This document shows positions 33,573 through 42,866 of a stretch of DNA of 64,000 nucleotides, piece after piece (position 1 is the first letter of the stretch; each line of letters opens with the position of its first letter). Location: contig NZ_VOEJ01000010.1 of NCBI RefSeq assembly GCF_007846085.1, forward strand, positions 87,268-151,267. Direction: 5' to 3'. Under the pieces are notes generated by a model. It was given only the letters and a program-made list of their open reading frames with translations. It had not been told where the DNA came from and made no database searches. Position numbers and translations under genes: made by a program. This DNA is from Mucilaginibacter pallidiroseus. Lineage in GTDB: Bacteria; Bacteroidota; Bacteroidia; Sphingobacteriales; Sphingobacteriaceae.

Positions 33573-35885
33573 ATGCTTAAAAAAGTATTATCGCTTACCG
33601 CGGCTTTTGTTGCCGGTATCGCTTTGGTCAACGCGCAAGCGCCCGTGAGTTTTGTTAATCCTATGATAGGCGCAAGCACAAGCACGGCAGCGGCAGGTGT
33701 ATATCACGGTTTAGGTAAAACTTTCCCGGGTGCGGCTACACCGTTTGGTATGGTGCAGGTCAGCCCCAATACTGTTACAGGCGGCGATAATGCCTCCGGC
33801 TATAGTTATGAGCACACAAGTATCGAGGGGTTCGTCCTTACCCAAATGAGCGGGGTGGGCTGGTTTGGCGATTTAGGAAATTTCCTGATAATGCCAACAA
33901 CCGGGGCGTTAAAAACAAGCGCCGGTACTTTGCAACACCCACAGGGTGGCTACCGGTCTGGTTACGTTAAAGAAAGTGAAAAAGCTTCGGCAGGTTATTA
34001 TTCTGTTAAACTCGATAATAAAATACAGGCCGAAATGACGGCCGCTACGCATAGCGGTATCTTAAAATTTACCTTCCCACAAAATAAACAATCGCGCATT
34101 CAGATAGACCTTGCACGCAGGGTTGGTGGTACGTCGACAGAGCAGTATGTTAAAGTAATAAATGATCATGCCATTGAGGGGTGGATGAAATGTATGCCCG
34201 ATGGGGGTGGCTGGGGCAATGGCGATGGCCAGGCAAACTTTACGGTTTACTTCCATGCCGAATTTAGCAAGCCGCTAAAAAGCTATGGATTTTGGAGCGC
34301 CGATATCCCTGCCGATTGGCCACGCAAACGCGACGACGTAACGAGCGAAAAATACCAGGCAAGGGTGGCCGCTGCGCAGATCATCAAAGGCAAAAAGCAG
34401 TTGCAGGGCAAACAACTTGGCTTTTTTACGGAATTTCCAACTGCAACTAACGAGGTCGTATTAGTAAAAACGGGTATCTCATTCGTGAGCATTGATGGTG
34501 CGCGCAACAATTTAAAAAGCGAAATAAGCAATTGGGATTTTGCAGCGGTACATCAACAGGCAGTAAGATCCTGGAATGATGCTTTGTCCAAAATAAGCGT
34601 AGAGGGCGGAAGCAAAGAAGAAAAAACGGTATTCTACACCGCCATGTACCACAGCATGCTGGACCCACGAACAATGCAGGATGCAGACGGCCGCTATCCC
34701 GGTGGCGATGGTATAGCGAAGCAACCGGTAGGGTTTACTAAGCGCACCATTTTTAGCGGTTGGGATGTTTTCAGGAGCCAGATGCCTTTACAAACCATAA
34801 TCAATCCCGCACTGGTTAATGATATGATTAATTCCCTGGTAACCCTTGCCGATGAGAAAGGCAAAAACTACCTGGAGCGCTGGGAACTTTTGAATGCCTA
34901 TAGCGGCTGTATGCTGGGCAACCCTGCAGTATCTGTTATTGCCGATGCTTATGCCAAAGGTATCCGCGGATTTGACCTGAAGAAAGCCTACGAATTATCC
35001 AGGAACTCCGTTGAAAAATTTGGTAACGGTGATACTGGATACACACCCGGTGGCTTAAGCCTTTCATACACGTTAGAGTATGCTTACACCGATTGGTGCG
35101 CTGCGCAGTTGGCCAAAGCGGTGGGTAACAATGCAGATTACGAAAAGTACACCAGGCGCAGCCGGGCCTTCCGGAACGTGTTTGATTCCCAGAAGGGCTG
35201 GTTCAGGCCAAAAGAGCAAAACGGCCAGTGGATGGCGTGGCCAAATTCTGGCAGGTTAAAACAATGGTACGGTTGTATCGAAAGCAATCCTTATCAGCAA
35301 GGTTGGTTTGTACCACACGATGTTGACGGCATGGTAAACCTGATGGGCGGCAATGCCAAAGTAGCTGCCGATCTGGAGCATTTTTTTGAAAAGGCACCGC
35401 AGGATATGATGTGGAACGATTATTATAACCATGCCAATGAGCCTGTACATCATGTGCCATACCTGTTTAACCGGGTGGGTACGCCCTGGCTTACTCAAAA
35501 ATGGACTCGCGCCATATGCAAGCGCGCTTATCACAATAGTGTTGAGGGCTTGGTCGGTAATGAAGATGTTGGCCAAATGTCGGCATGGTATATTTTGTCG
35601 GCCATTGGTTTGCACCCTGTTTGCCCGGGCGATACCCGCCAGGAAATTACCAGTCCTGTTTTCAGCAATATCAGCATAAAGCTTGATCCGCAGTACGCTA
35701 AGGGGAAGTCATTCAACATTACCGCCGTTAATAACTCTGATAAAAATATATACATCCAAAGTGCAGAGCTAAACGGCAAAGCATATAACAAATGCTACCT
35801 GGACTATTCGGACATCAGCGCCGGTGGCACACTTAAATTGGTAATGGGCGATAAGCCATCCAAAACATGGTGCCTGGTAAACTAA
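33573..35885 (+). CDS. GH92 exo-alpha-mannosidase 1
   Basis: A secreted enzyme of 770 aa from ATG 33573 (MLKKVLSLTAAFVAGIALVN); the in-frame TTG at 33546 is a poorer start. The N-terminal GH92 domain opens FVNPMIGASTSTAA and TFPGAATPFGMVQVSPNT. The catalytic (alpha/alpha)6 part carries SGWDVFRSQMPLQTI, NDYYNHANEPVHHVPYLF and the signature GNEDVGQMSAWYILSAIGL. GH92 enzymes are calcium-dependent, inverting alpha-mannosidases that trim N-glycans and mannans. It is followed after 7 bp by the GH31 gene in the same operon. Confidence 0.94.
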   Translation: MLKKVLSLTAAFVAGIALVNAQAPVSFVNPMIGASTSTAAAGVYHGLGKTFPGAATPFGMVQVSPNTVTGGDNASGYSYEHTSIEGFVLTQMSGVGWFGDLGNFLIMPTTGALKTSAGTLQHPQGGYRSGYVKESEKASAGYYSVKLDNKIQAEMTAATHSGILKFTFPQNKQSRIQIDLARRVGGTSTEQYVKVINDHAIEGWMKCMPDGGGWGNGDGQANFTVYFHAEFSKPLKSYGFWSADIPADWPRKRDDVTSEKYQARVAAAQIIKGKKQLQGKQLGFFTEFPTATNEVVLVKTGISFVSIDGARNNLKSEISNWDFAAVHQQAVRSWNDALSKISVEGGSKEEKTVFYTAMYHSMLDPRTMQDADGRYPGGDGIAKQPVGFTKRTIFSGWDVFRSQMPLQTIINPALVNDMINSLVTLADEKGKNYLERWELLNAYSGCMLGNPAVSVIADAYAKGIRGFDLKKAYELSRNSVEKFGNGDTGYTPGGLSLSYTLEYAYTDWCAAQLAKAVGNNADYEKYTRRSRAFRNVFDSQKGWFRPKEQNGQWMAWPNSGRLKQWYGCIESNPYQQGWFVPHDVDGMVNLMGGNAKVAADLEHFFEKAPQDMMWNDYYNHANEPVHHVPYLFNRVGTPWLTQKWTRAICKRAYHNSVEGLVGNEDVGQMSAWYILSAIGLHPVCPGDTRQEITSPVFSNISIKLDPQYAKGKSFNITAVNNSDKNIYIQSAELNGKAYNKCYLDYSDISAGGTLKLVMGDKPSKTWCLVN

Positions 35886-35892
35886 CACAGCT

Positions 35893-38040
35893 ATGAAAAA
35901 ACTGATATATTTTTTAGTCGTCTTAATTTTTCCTGGCTGGTTGCAGATATGCCAGGCTCAGCAGGTCAGCATGGTTAATGCAGCGCCCGGCGTTAAAAAG
36001 TTAAGTGTTGGAAGCATCGATAAATTTACGCCACAAAGCTTTGCCGAGGCACCAAGCCGGCAGGCGCTTGCTGATTTACCACATGATAAAGCGCCATTTC
36101 AAGCGAGCGATATCAGGATAAAAGTTACTGCGCGTGGAGTGGTGGTGGAGATACCCCTTACAGATGATGAGCAATTGTATGGCTTTGGCATGCAAATTAA
36201 CTCATTCAATCAACGGGGATTGCGCAAAAGGCCCATAGTGAATGATAATCCGCTTAATAATGTTGGTTATACACATGCGCCAATGCCATATTATGTATCC
36301 ACAGGCGGGTATGGTATTTTAATTAATACATCGCGATATACTACTTTTTATTGTGGTACGGCTGCAAAGGTTAAAGACAATGCAAACGCGCCCGACGGGC
36401 CAAAAAACGCACAATCTGTAAATGATTTATATGGCGGCAGCAAAGCGGCATCTAACTACGTAACCGTTGATATTCCTGGTGCAATAGGTATAGAAGTGTT
36501 TGTGTTTGAAGGCCCGGATATGCGTACCGCCATCCAGCGTTATAACTTGTTTGCAGGCGGTGGTGTGTTGCCGCCTATGTGGGCATTGGGTGTTAAGTAC
36601 CGTGTAAAGGCCGATTTCAGTGCCGGGCAGGTTTATAAAATGGCTAAATATTTTAGGGATAACAACATACCCTGCGATGTTTTGGGTTTAGAGCCCGAAT
36701 GGCAAACAGCGGCTTACTCATGCTCGTACGTATGGAACAATAAGCTCTTCCCCAACCCGCAAAACTTAATTGATAGCCTTAAGCAAAGTAATTTTAAGAT
36801 CAATCTTTGGGAACACGCCTTCGTTAACCCTAAAAGTCCGCTTTATAATCAATTGAAATCACGATCGGGCAATTACCAGGTTTGGGGTGGGTTAGTACCT
36901 GATTTTGCCGATCAAACAACCCGGAACCAGTTTGCGGCCTATCACAAGGCCACATTTGCCGATAAAGGCATAGCAGGCTTTAAGCTCGATGAATGCGATA
37001 ACTCGAACCTTGCTTACGGCAGCGGTACCTGGAGTTTCCCGGAATTAAGTGAGTTCCCTTCGGGGATAGACGGCGAACAAATGCACCAGTTATTTGGGCT
37101 GCTTTATCAAAAAGCCATGCTAACCCTGTACAGGGCCAATAATACACGTACTTTGCTTGATGTACGAGCATCAAACGCATTTGCAACACCTTATGCCGCA
37201 GCCTTGTATAGCGATATTTATGAGCATCCCGCTTACATACAAATGATCCCTAATTCCGGGTTTTCGGGGTTGATATGGTCGCCCGAGGTAAGAGAATCAT
37301 CTTCATCAACAGAGCTGCTGCGGCGCACGCAAACTGCTGTACTATCTGCCCAGACATTGTTTAACAGCTGGTACCTGCAAAACCCGCCATGGCTACAGTA
37401 TGACAAAGGCAAAAACAACCGTAATGAATTTATGGCGGATGCTAAGGAAGTTGAGGCAACGGTAAAACAATTGCTCAATTTTAGGATGAGCTTAATTCCA
37501 TATTTATACAACGCCTTTGCACAGTACAAACTGAAAGGTGTACCGCCGTTCCGAGCCTTGGTTGTTGATTACCCGGCCGACAAAAATGTGTATGGTATTG
37601 ACAATGAGTACATGATAGGCGAGGGCATACTTGCAGCCCCGTTAACAGGTAATAGCAATCAGCGCGAGGTTTATCTGCCACAGGGCAACTGGTACGATTA
37701 CAATACCGAGCAAAAATACGCAGGGGGCCGCTCGTATACAATTACCAATCAAACTGATAAACTGCCGGTATTTGTAAAAGAAGGCACTGTTTTACCCTTG
37801 GCTAAACCCGTGCAATTTACCAATGCTGCAACAGTGTTTGATATTGATTGCAGGGTTTACGGCCAAAATATAACTGCTGCTACAACTTTGTTTGAAGACG
37901 ATGGAACCACCTATAGTTTCGAAAAGGGGAACTACAATACCCTTAACTTAAGCTGGCAAAAAGGTAAGGGCTACGTAAAACGTACCGGCAATTACAACGC
38001 GCTTAAATACCGGATAAAGAGCTGGCGGGAAATACGCTAA
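35893..38040 (+). CDS. GH31-family glycosidase
   Basis: A 715-aa secreted enzyme: signal peptide to about residue 23, an N-terminal beta-sandwich ending LYGFGMQINSFNQ, then a TIM barrel with GVKYRVKADFSAGQ and INLWEHAFVNPKS. The retaining nucleophile is most likely the Asp of GFKLDECDNSNL. The C-terminal beta domain (VYLPQGNWYDYNTEQK, FVKEGTVLPLA) is typical. GH31 covers alpha-glucosidases, alpha-xylosidases and related enzymes; removal of terminal alpha-glucose from a glycan is possible, but substrate is not readable. It is 7 bp downstream of GH92-1. Confidence 0.9.
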   Translation: MKKLIYFLVVLIFPGWLQICQAQQVSMVNAAPGVKKLSVGSIDKFTPQSFAEAPSRQALADLPHDKAPFQASDIRIKVTARGVVVEIPLTDDEQLYGFGMQINSFNQRGLRKRPIVNDNPLNNVGYTHAPMPYYVSTGGYGILINTSRYTTFYCGTAAKVKDNANAPDGPKNAQSVNDLYGGSKAASNYVTVDIPGAIGIEVFVFEGPDMRTAIQRYNLFAGGGVLPPMWALGVKYRVKADFSAGQVYKMAKYFRDNNIPCDVLGLEPEWQTAAYSCSYVWNNKLFPNPQNLIDSLKQSNFKINLWEHAFVNPKSPLYNQLKSRSGNYQVWGGLVPDFADQTTRNQFAAYHKATFADKGIAGFKLDECDNSNLAYGSGTWSFPELSEFPSGIDGEQMHQLFGLLYQKAMLTLYRANNTRTLLDVRASNAFATPYAAALYSDIYEHPAYIQMIPNSGFSGLIWSPEVRESSSSTELLRRTQTAVLSAQTLFNSWYLQNPPWLQYDKGKNNRNEFMADAKEVEATVKQLLNFRMSLIPYLYNAFAQYKLKGVPPFRALVVDYPADKNVYGIDNEYMIGEGILAAPLTGNSNQREVYLPQGNWYDYNTEQKYAGGRSYTITNQTDKLPVFVKEGTVLPLAKPVQFTNAATVFDIDCRVYGQNITAATTLFEDDGTTYSFEKGNYNTLNLSWQKGKGYVKRTGNYNALKYRIKSWREIR

Positions 38041-38075
38041 ACTTACTATATCTACATAACTATTGCGATATACAA

Positions 38076-38089
38076 CTAAATCGATTAAT
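38076..38089. promoter_or_regulatory. LacI-type operator before SGNH hydrolase 3
   Basis: CTAAATCGATTAAT matches the PUL palindrome at 12 of 14 positions and ends 8 bp before the GTG start at 38098. It resembles the start-proximal sites at 29496 and 55870 rather than the promoter-spacer sites. Confidence 0.65.
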
Positions 38090-38097
38090 CATTTAAA

Positions 38098-39522
38098 GTG
38101 AGAAAACTTATATCAACTAAAAGAGATATCAAAGCTACCCTGATGGCAGCTTTTACCGGCGCTGCTTTGTGCTTTGGTAGCCAAGCCGAATCGCAAAATG
38201 TATCGCCTTTTAAACACGGAGATAGGGTGGCTTTTGTAGGTAACAGTATTACCGATGGCGGGCACTACCATTCGTATGTGTGGCTTTACTATATGACGCA
38301 TTTCCCAAACATGCGCCTTACCATGTATAACATTGGTATTGGCGGGGATGCGGCCAAGCAGTTGGCCCGACGGTTTGATGATGATGTTTTGGCACGAAAA
38401 CCTACGGTTATTACGCTTACCTGGGGCATGAATGATACCGGGTATTTTGAGTGGTACCGGGGGGATGCCGAGCAAACGGCAAAGGCACGTTTAGATACTT
38501 CCTACAAATATTATTACCAGATGGAGGCCAAAATGAAGGCGCTGCCAAATGTTAAAAATATCCTTATAGCATCATCACCTTATGATGAAACAACAACAGC
38601 AACGCCCAATAACCTTTACAAGGGTAAAAGTGCTGCTTTGCTAAAAGTGGCCGAATTTCAGCAAGCTGCCGCAGCTAAAAATAAATGGGGGTTTATTGAC
38701 CTTAACCGCCCAATGACCGCCATAAACAAACGCGAGCAGGCAAATAATCCGGCATACAGCCTTACACCTAATGATAGGGTACATCCTGATAACGATGGGC
38801 ACATGGTAATGGCTTATTTAATACTCAAGGCACAGGGCCTGGCCAACAATGCAGTTGCTGATGTAGAAGTTGATGCTGCTTCAAAAAAAGTGTTAAAGGC
38901 CTTAAACAGTAATGTTACCAAGGTATCCGGCTCGGTCAATAATTTAAGCTTTAATTATTTGGCTAAATCTTTACCGTACCCGCTTGATACCGTTTCGCGC
39001 GGTTGGGGTAACCATAAAAGGCAATGGGATGCGATGAAAGTGATACCTTTCATGAAGGAGTTTAACACCGAAATGCTTACCGTTAAAAACCTAAGCGCCG
39101 GAAACTATCAGCTTAAAATTGATGACGAAGTTATTGGGAAATGGACGGCTGCCGAACTTGCTGCGGGTATAAACCTTGCCGAGCAAACCTATACACCGCA
39201 ATACCAGCAGGCCATACAGGTAATGGATTTAAACGAGGAACGTTGGGAGATTGAACGCCGCCTGCGCAACCACGCTTTTATCGAGTATAATGTTTTATAC
39301 GATGTAGGCTTACACAATACCGATAGCCGCGCAGCAATGGACACTGTAAATAAACGTGCTGTAAAGGAAGTGTTTGTAAACGGTAATAAGCCCAACTATC
39401 TGTTATCGAGGTATAAATCCGTTCGTGACACGTGGCAAATGGAAATGGATGTACTGCTTGGGCAAATCTACAAGATAAATAAGCCTATTACCCGTAAAAT
39501 ATCGCTCACACGTATCAACTAA
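38098..39522 (+). CDS. SGNH/GDSL esterase 3 of the PUL
   Basis: A 474-aa paralogue of the esterase at 29512, colinear throughout. It has VAFVGNSITDGGHYHS (serine), GIGGDAAKQ, TWGMNDTGY and DRVHPDNDGHMVM, plus the shared C-terminal region NEERWEIERRLRNHAF. I use GTG 38098, which gives a basic n-region (MRKLISTKRDIKATLMAAF) before the signal helix; ATG 38143 would remove it. It is probably a periplasmic or surface deacylase. The gene is followed after 5 bp by the CE1-like esterase, and an operator lies just upstream. Confidence 0.88.
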   Translation: MRKLISTKRDIKATLMAAFTGAALCFGSQAESQNVSPFKHGDRVAFVGNSITDGGHYHSYVWLYYMTHFPNMRLTMYNIGIGGDAAKQLARRFDDDVLARKPTVITLTWGMNDTGYFEWYRGDAEQTAKARLDTSYKYYYQMEAKMKALPNVKNILIASSPYDETTTATPNNLYKGKSAALLKVAEFQQAAAAKNKWGFIDLNRPMTAINKREQANNPAYSLTPNDRVHPDNDGHMVMAYLILKAQGLANNAVADVEVDAASKKVLKALNSNVTKVSGSVNNLSFNYLAKSLPYPLDTVSRGWGNHKRQWDAMKVIPFMKEFNTEMLTVKNLSAGNYQLKIDDEVIGKWTAAELAAGINLAEQTYTPQYQQAIQVMDLNEERWEIERRLRNHAFIEYNVLYDVGLHNTDSRAAMDTVNKRAVKEVFVNGNKPNYLLSRYKSVRDTWQMEMDVLLGQIYKINKPITRKISLTRIN

Positions 39523-39527
39523 AACCT

Positions 39528-40352
39528 ATGAACACCCTTATCAAAAAGTTACTTACACTAATTTTAGTAATTGCTGCACTCCAGGCAAAAGCAGCCAAAG
39601 TTGATACTGTGCTAACCCACAGCCAGGTCATGAAAAAAGACATTAAGGCGGTGGTGATCTTACCTGCAAAGTATTCTAAAAAGGTACAGTACCCGGTAGT
39701 GTATCTTTTGCATGGCTTTAGCGGCAACTATGCCGATTGGATAACCAAAGATGCTGCGGTACAAAACCTGGCAGACCAATACAATTACCTTATAGTTTGC
39801 CCTGACGGTGCCTTTGCAAGCTGGTATATTGATAGCCCTGTAAACAACTACTGGATGTACGATACTTACGTATCAAAAGAACTGGTAGCTTATATAGATA
39901 GCCATTTTTCTACCATAAAAGATAGGAGCGGGCGCGCAATAACGGGGCTTAGCATGGGCGGGCATGGCGCTTTGTACCTTGCAATAAAGCACCAGGATAT
40001 GTATGGTGCAGCAGGATCAATGAGTGGATGTGTGGATCTTAAGCCTTACGCAAAGGATTTCGCCATAAACCAAATATTAGGCAAGTATGAAGACGACCCT
40101 AAAAGCTGGGCCGATCATAGCGTTGTTGGCATGCTGGCTCAGTTAAAGCCAAATGCATTAAAACTAACTTTTGATTGCGGCGCCGACGATTTTTTTGCCG
40201 GCATCAATAACGATTTTCACCAGCAATTACTGGCCGCAAAAATACCTCACGACTATACGGTTAGGCCCGGCGGGCATACGTGGGATTATTGGAGCAATGC
40301 AGTTAATTATCAAATGCTTTTTTTTAGCAGGTATTTTAATAAGCTAAATTGA
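39528..40352 (+). CDS. CE1-like alpha/beta-hydrolase esterase
   Basis: A 274-aa secreted esterase of the PF00756 type: signal peptide to about residue 22, oxyanion region VVYLLHGFSGNY, nucleophile Ser142 in the elbow ITGLSMGGHGAL, a likely catalytic Asp in DCGADDFFAG and His in RPGGHTWDYW. Relatives remove acetyl, feruloyl or other acyl groups from glycans. Five bp separate it from the SGNH gene upstream, so the two form an esterase pair within the PUL. Confidence 0.9.
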   Translation: MNTLIKKLLTLILVIAALQAKAAKVDTVLTHSQVMKKDIKAVVILPAKYSKKVQYPVVYLLHGFSGNYADWITKDAAVQNLADQYNYLIVCPDGAFASWYIDSPVNNYWMYDTYVSKELVAYIDSHFSTIKDRSGRAITGLSMGGHGALYLAIKHQDMYGAAGSMSGCVDLKPYAKDFAINQILGKYEDDPKSWADHSVVGMLAQLKPNALKLTFDCGADDFFAGINNDFHQQLLAAKIPHDYTVRPGGHTWDYWSNAVNYQMLFFSRYFNKLN

Positions 40353-40485
40353 TTTAAAACGCTATAAGCATTGATATTTCAATATTTAAATCAGCATTAA
40401 AATACCAGCATTATAGCCAGATACGGCAAATTATTAGCATTTATTTAAAAGTTTACCGCACTTTAAATTTATATATGAAAATATT

Positions 40486-40516
40486 TGCTAAATCGTTTTT
40501 ATAATTTATATTTGAT
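40486..40516 (+). promoter_or_regulatory. Promoter with embedded LacI-type operator before susD1
   Basis: TTTG (40486-40489) and TATATTTG (40509-40516) are 19 bp apart, an ideal Bacteroidetes promoter. The palindrome-like CTAAATCGTTTTTA (40490-40503) starts directly after the TTTG and fills most of the spacer. The first start codon downstream is at 40607, and the operon appears to run through both susC genes. Confidence 0.8.
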
Positions 40517-40606
40517 AAACGGACATACCAATTATAGTGCTGCACAAGCGCATCCGCAAACGCTTTAACCAGGCGTAAAATCTTTACTGAAAAATTAAAT
40601 TATGAT

Positions 40607-42340
40607 ATGAAGAAACTCTACATTCTTATTTCATTTGGCTTGGCCTGTCTTACCCTCTTTTCTTGTAAAAAGGAAGGATTTTTGGGGCAGACGCAAACAA
40701 CTGACCTTACGCAAGACAAGGTTTTTAAGGATAGCGTAAACACTATGGCCTTCTTAACTAACATATATATCAAAATTGGGTTTAGCGAGGCTGCTAATCG
40801 TTTTACCAATGGCGGTTTAGATGTAGCATCTGATGAGGCTGAACCGTACGATAACACTGCCGGAACCACAATCGGTTTTGCCAACGGCTCTGTAGATGCC
40901 AATACCGTTTCTGGCGATGCGTACGAAACCTGTTACAACAACATAAGGGCTGTTAACGTATTTTTTAAAAACGTTGACAGGGCGCCGCTTAAGGCAGCAA
41001 CCAAAGTGGAGGCAAAGGCCGAAGCGCGTTTTTTACGTGCCTGGTACTATTCTATTTTGCTGAAACATTATGGCGGCGTGCCATTGATTGGTGATACCGT
41101 TTATGATTATAAAGACAAAATAGAGGCCCGCCGGGCGAGCTATGCTGATTGCGTAAATTATATCCTGGCCGAGTGCGACAAGGCGGGGCAGGATCTTCCT
41201 GTTCTGCAATCTGCGCTGCTATTTGGCCGGGCATCAAAAAGTGCATGCCTGGCGCTTAAAATGCGGGTTTTGCTATATGCGGCAAGCCCGTTATTTAATG
41301 ATCCTTCGCCGGGCGCAAGCACGCCCCTTGGCATTGCCAGTGCCGCTCAAAAACCACTTGTAGGTTACGAGAATTACGACCCCAACCGATGGAAGCTTGC
41401 AGAAGATGCTGCAAAAGCAGTAATGGATTTGGGTACATTCAGCCTGGTTGTTGATAATGCTACCGCCCCTGGTTATGGTTTTCAATACCTGTTCACACAA
41501 CGCCAAAACAGCGAGTATATATGGCAGCTCATGAAAGACCAGGGTAATAGAGAACTTGAAGGTATTTATTTACCACCATCCCGCGCAGGCAGAGGCGGAG
41601 GGTATCCTTACCAGGAACTTGTTGATGCTTTCCCAATGGCTAATGGCCTTGCCATAACCAACCCGGCATCAAATTATAATGCTAATAATCCTTACCAGGG
41701 CCGCGATCCGCGCCTGGCTTACACCATATTACGGGATCAGTCTACTTGGATCACCAACGCATCATTATCTCAAATACCCATCAATATTTACACAGTAGAT
41801 GGTAAAGGGGTAGGTGTTGACGCTATTTATGCGGGGACTAAAACAGGCTACTATGGCCGCAAAATGCTCGACCCTGCGGCAGTTCCCAACTCATTTAACG
41901 GTACAAATCGCTGCATTCCTTTGATCAGGTATGCCGAGGTTTTGCTCAGCTACGCCGAGGCGGCCAACGAGTTTGAAGGGCCATCAAAAGCTTACCCTAT
42001 AGTCGAGCGTATAAGACAACGTGCCGGTTTAAACCCATACACGTTGCCTGCAGGCCTAAGCAAAGATGGGATGCGTAAAGCCATACAGGACGAACGCAGG
42101 CTTGAACTGGCCTTTGAAGGTCATCGTTTTTGGGATGTACGCCGCTGGAAACTTGGCGATGCTACACAAACCCTACAAATGACAGGTTTGGAAGTGCAGC
42201 GTAATGCTGCCGGTGTATTGCAAGCTTACAAACTTATAGATGTACGCAAACATGGTTTTTCGCCAGCCTTATACTTGTGGCCGCTGCCGGCCGGCGAAGT
42301 GGCAAAGTCATCTTTAACGCTTCAAAATCCAGGGTATTAG
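40607..42340 (+). CDS. susD: SusD/RagB-family glycan-binding lipoprotein 1
   Basis: A 577-aa surface lipoprotein with a lipobox (CLTLFSCKKE). The SusD N-terminal helical region has KAEARFLRAWYYSILLKHYGGVPLIGD, and the C-terminal RagB part ends RKAIQDERRLELAFEGHRFWDVRRWKLGDA with a final LQNPGY. It binds glycan at the cell surface and forms the lid of a SusC transporter. It heads the long operon behind an operator-bearing promoter. No SusC gene directly precedes it, which is not the usual order. Confidence 0.94.
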   Translation: MKKLYILISFGLACLTLFSCKKEGFLGQTQTTDLTQDKVFKDSVNTMAFLTNIYIKIGFSEAANRFTNGGLDVASDEAEPYDNTAGTTIGFANGSVDANTVSGDAYETCYNNIRAVNVFFKNVDRAPLKAATKVEAKAEARFLRAWYYSILLKHYGGVPLIGDTVYDYKDKIEARRASYADCVNYILAECDKAGQDLPVLQSALLFGRASKSACLALKMRVLLYAASPLFNDPSPGASTPLGIASAAQKPLVGYENYDPNRWKLAEDAAKAVMDLGTFSLVVDNATAPGYGFQYLFTQRQNSEYIWQLMKDQGNRELEGIYLPPSRAGRGGGYPYQELVDAFPMANGLAITNPASNYNANNPYQGRDPRLAYTILRDQSTWITNASLSQIPINIYTVDGKGVGVDAIYAGTKTGYYGRKMLDPAAVPNSFNGTNRCIPLIRYAEVLLSYAEAANEFEGPSKAYPIVERIRQRAGLNPYTLPAGLSKDGMRKAIQDERRLELAFEGHRFWDVRRWKLGDATQTLQMTGLEVQRNAAGVLQAYKLIDVRKHGFSPALYLWPLPAGEVAKSSLTLQNPGY

Positions 42341-42366
42341 TATCTGCAATAAATAATTTAATCAAT

Positions 42367-42849
42367 ATGTTTATCAACCACACAAAACATAAAGCAGCAT
42401 CATACCGCAACAAATTATGTATGCTTATTTCTGCCTGCAGCCTGTTATTAGCGGTATCGTGCAAAACGGAGCATTTGGTGCCCAATGCCAAAGAAGCGGT
42501 TAAAGATATCAACGGTACATGGTCTATCACATCTGCAACACTTAACGGATCGGAGTTGTTGAGCCTGCCCGATGCCATGACACACTTAAGTGCTTTCAAC
42601 ATCACATTTGCCGACGGTAAATACACCCTTAGTAACCCTGTTCCTTTTATAGTGAGCACCGATGGCGAATACGTATTTAATGACCCGCAATACCCGCTTG
42701 ATATAACTTTTAAGGCAACCGGCGCGGCTAAAGAAGCAAAGTCCTCCTTCGTGTTCCCGGTTGTGGAAGGTAAAAGGCGCATTACGCTAACTTTTAGCCC
42801 GGGCTGCGACAGAAATATTTACAAATACACATTCAAAAAAATTAACTGA
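42367..42849 (+). CDS. Small lipoprotein (lipocalin-like, DUF5004 type)
   Basis: A 160-aa protein starting MFINHTKHKAASYRNKLC, with a signal helix and lipobox (LLLAVSCKTE), so it is probably surface or outer-membrane anchored. The rest looks like a small beta-barrel (INGTWSITSATLNG, FNITFADGKYTLSN, RRITLTFSPGCDRNIYKY), similar to the DUF5004 lipoproteins that accompany SusC/SusD pairs. I used ATG 42367; the frame is open further left, inside the susD gene. It is likely a glycan-binding accessory protein; no ligand evidence. Confidence 0.8.
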   Translation: MFINHTKHKAASYRNKLCMLISACSLLLAVSCKTEHLVPNAKEAVKDINGTWSITSATLNGSELLSLPDAMTHLSAFNITFADGKYTLSNPVPFIVSTDGEYVFNDPQYPLDITFKATGAAKEAKSSFVFPVVEGKRRITLTFSPGCDRNIYKYTFKKIN

Positions 42850-42866
42850 TCAACCCGGCAGGTTAT

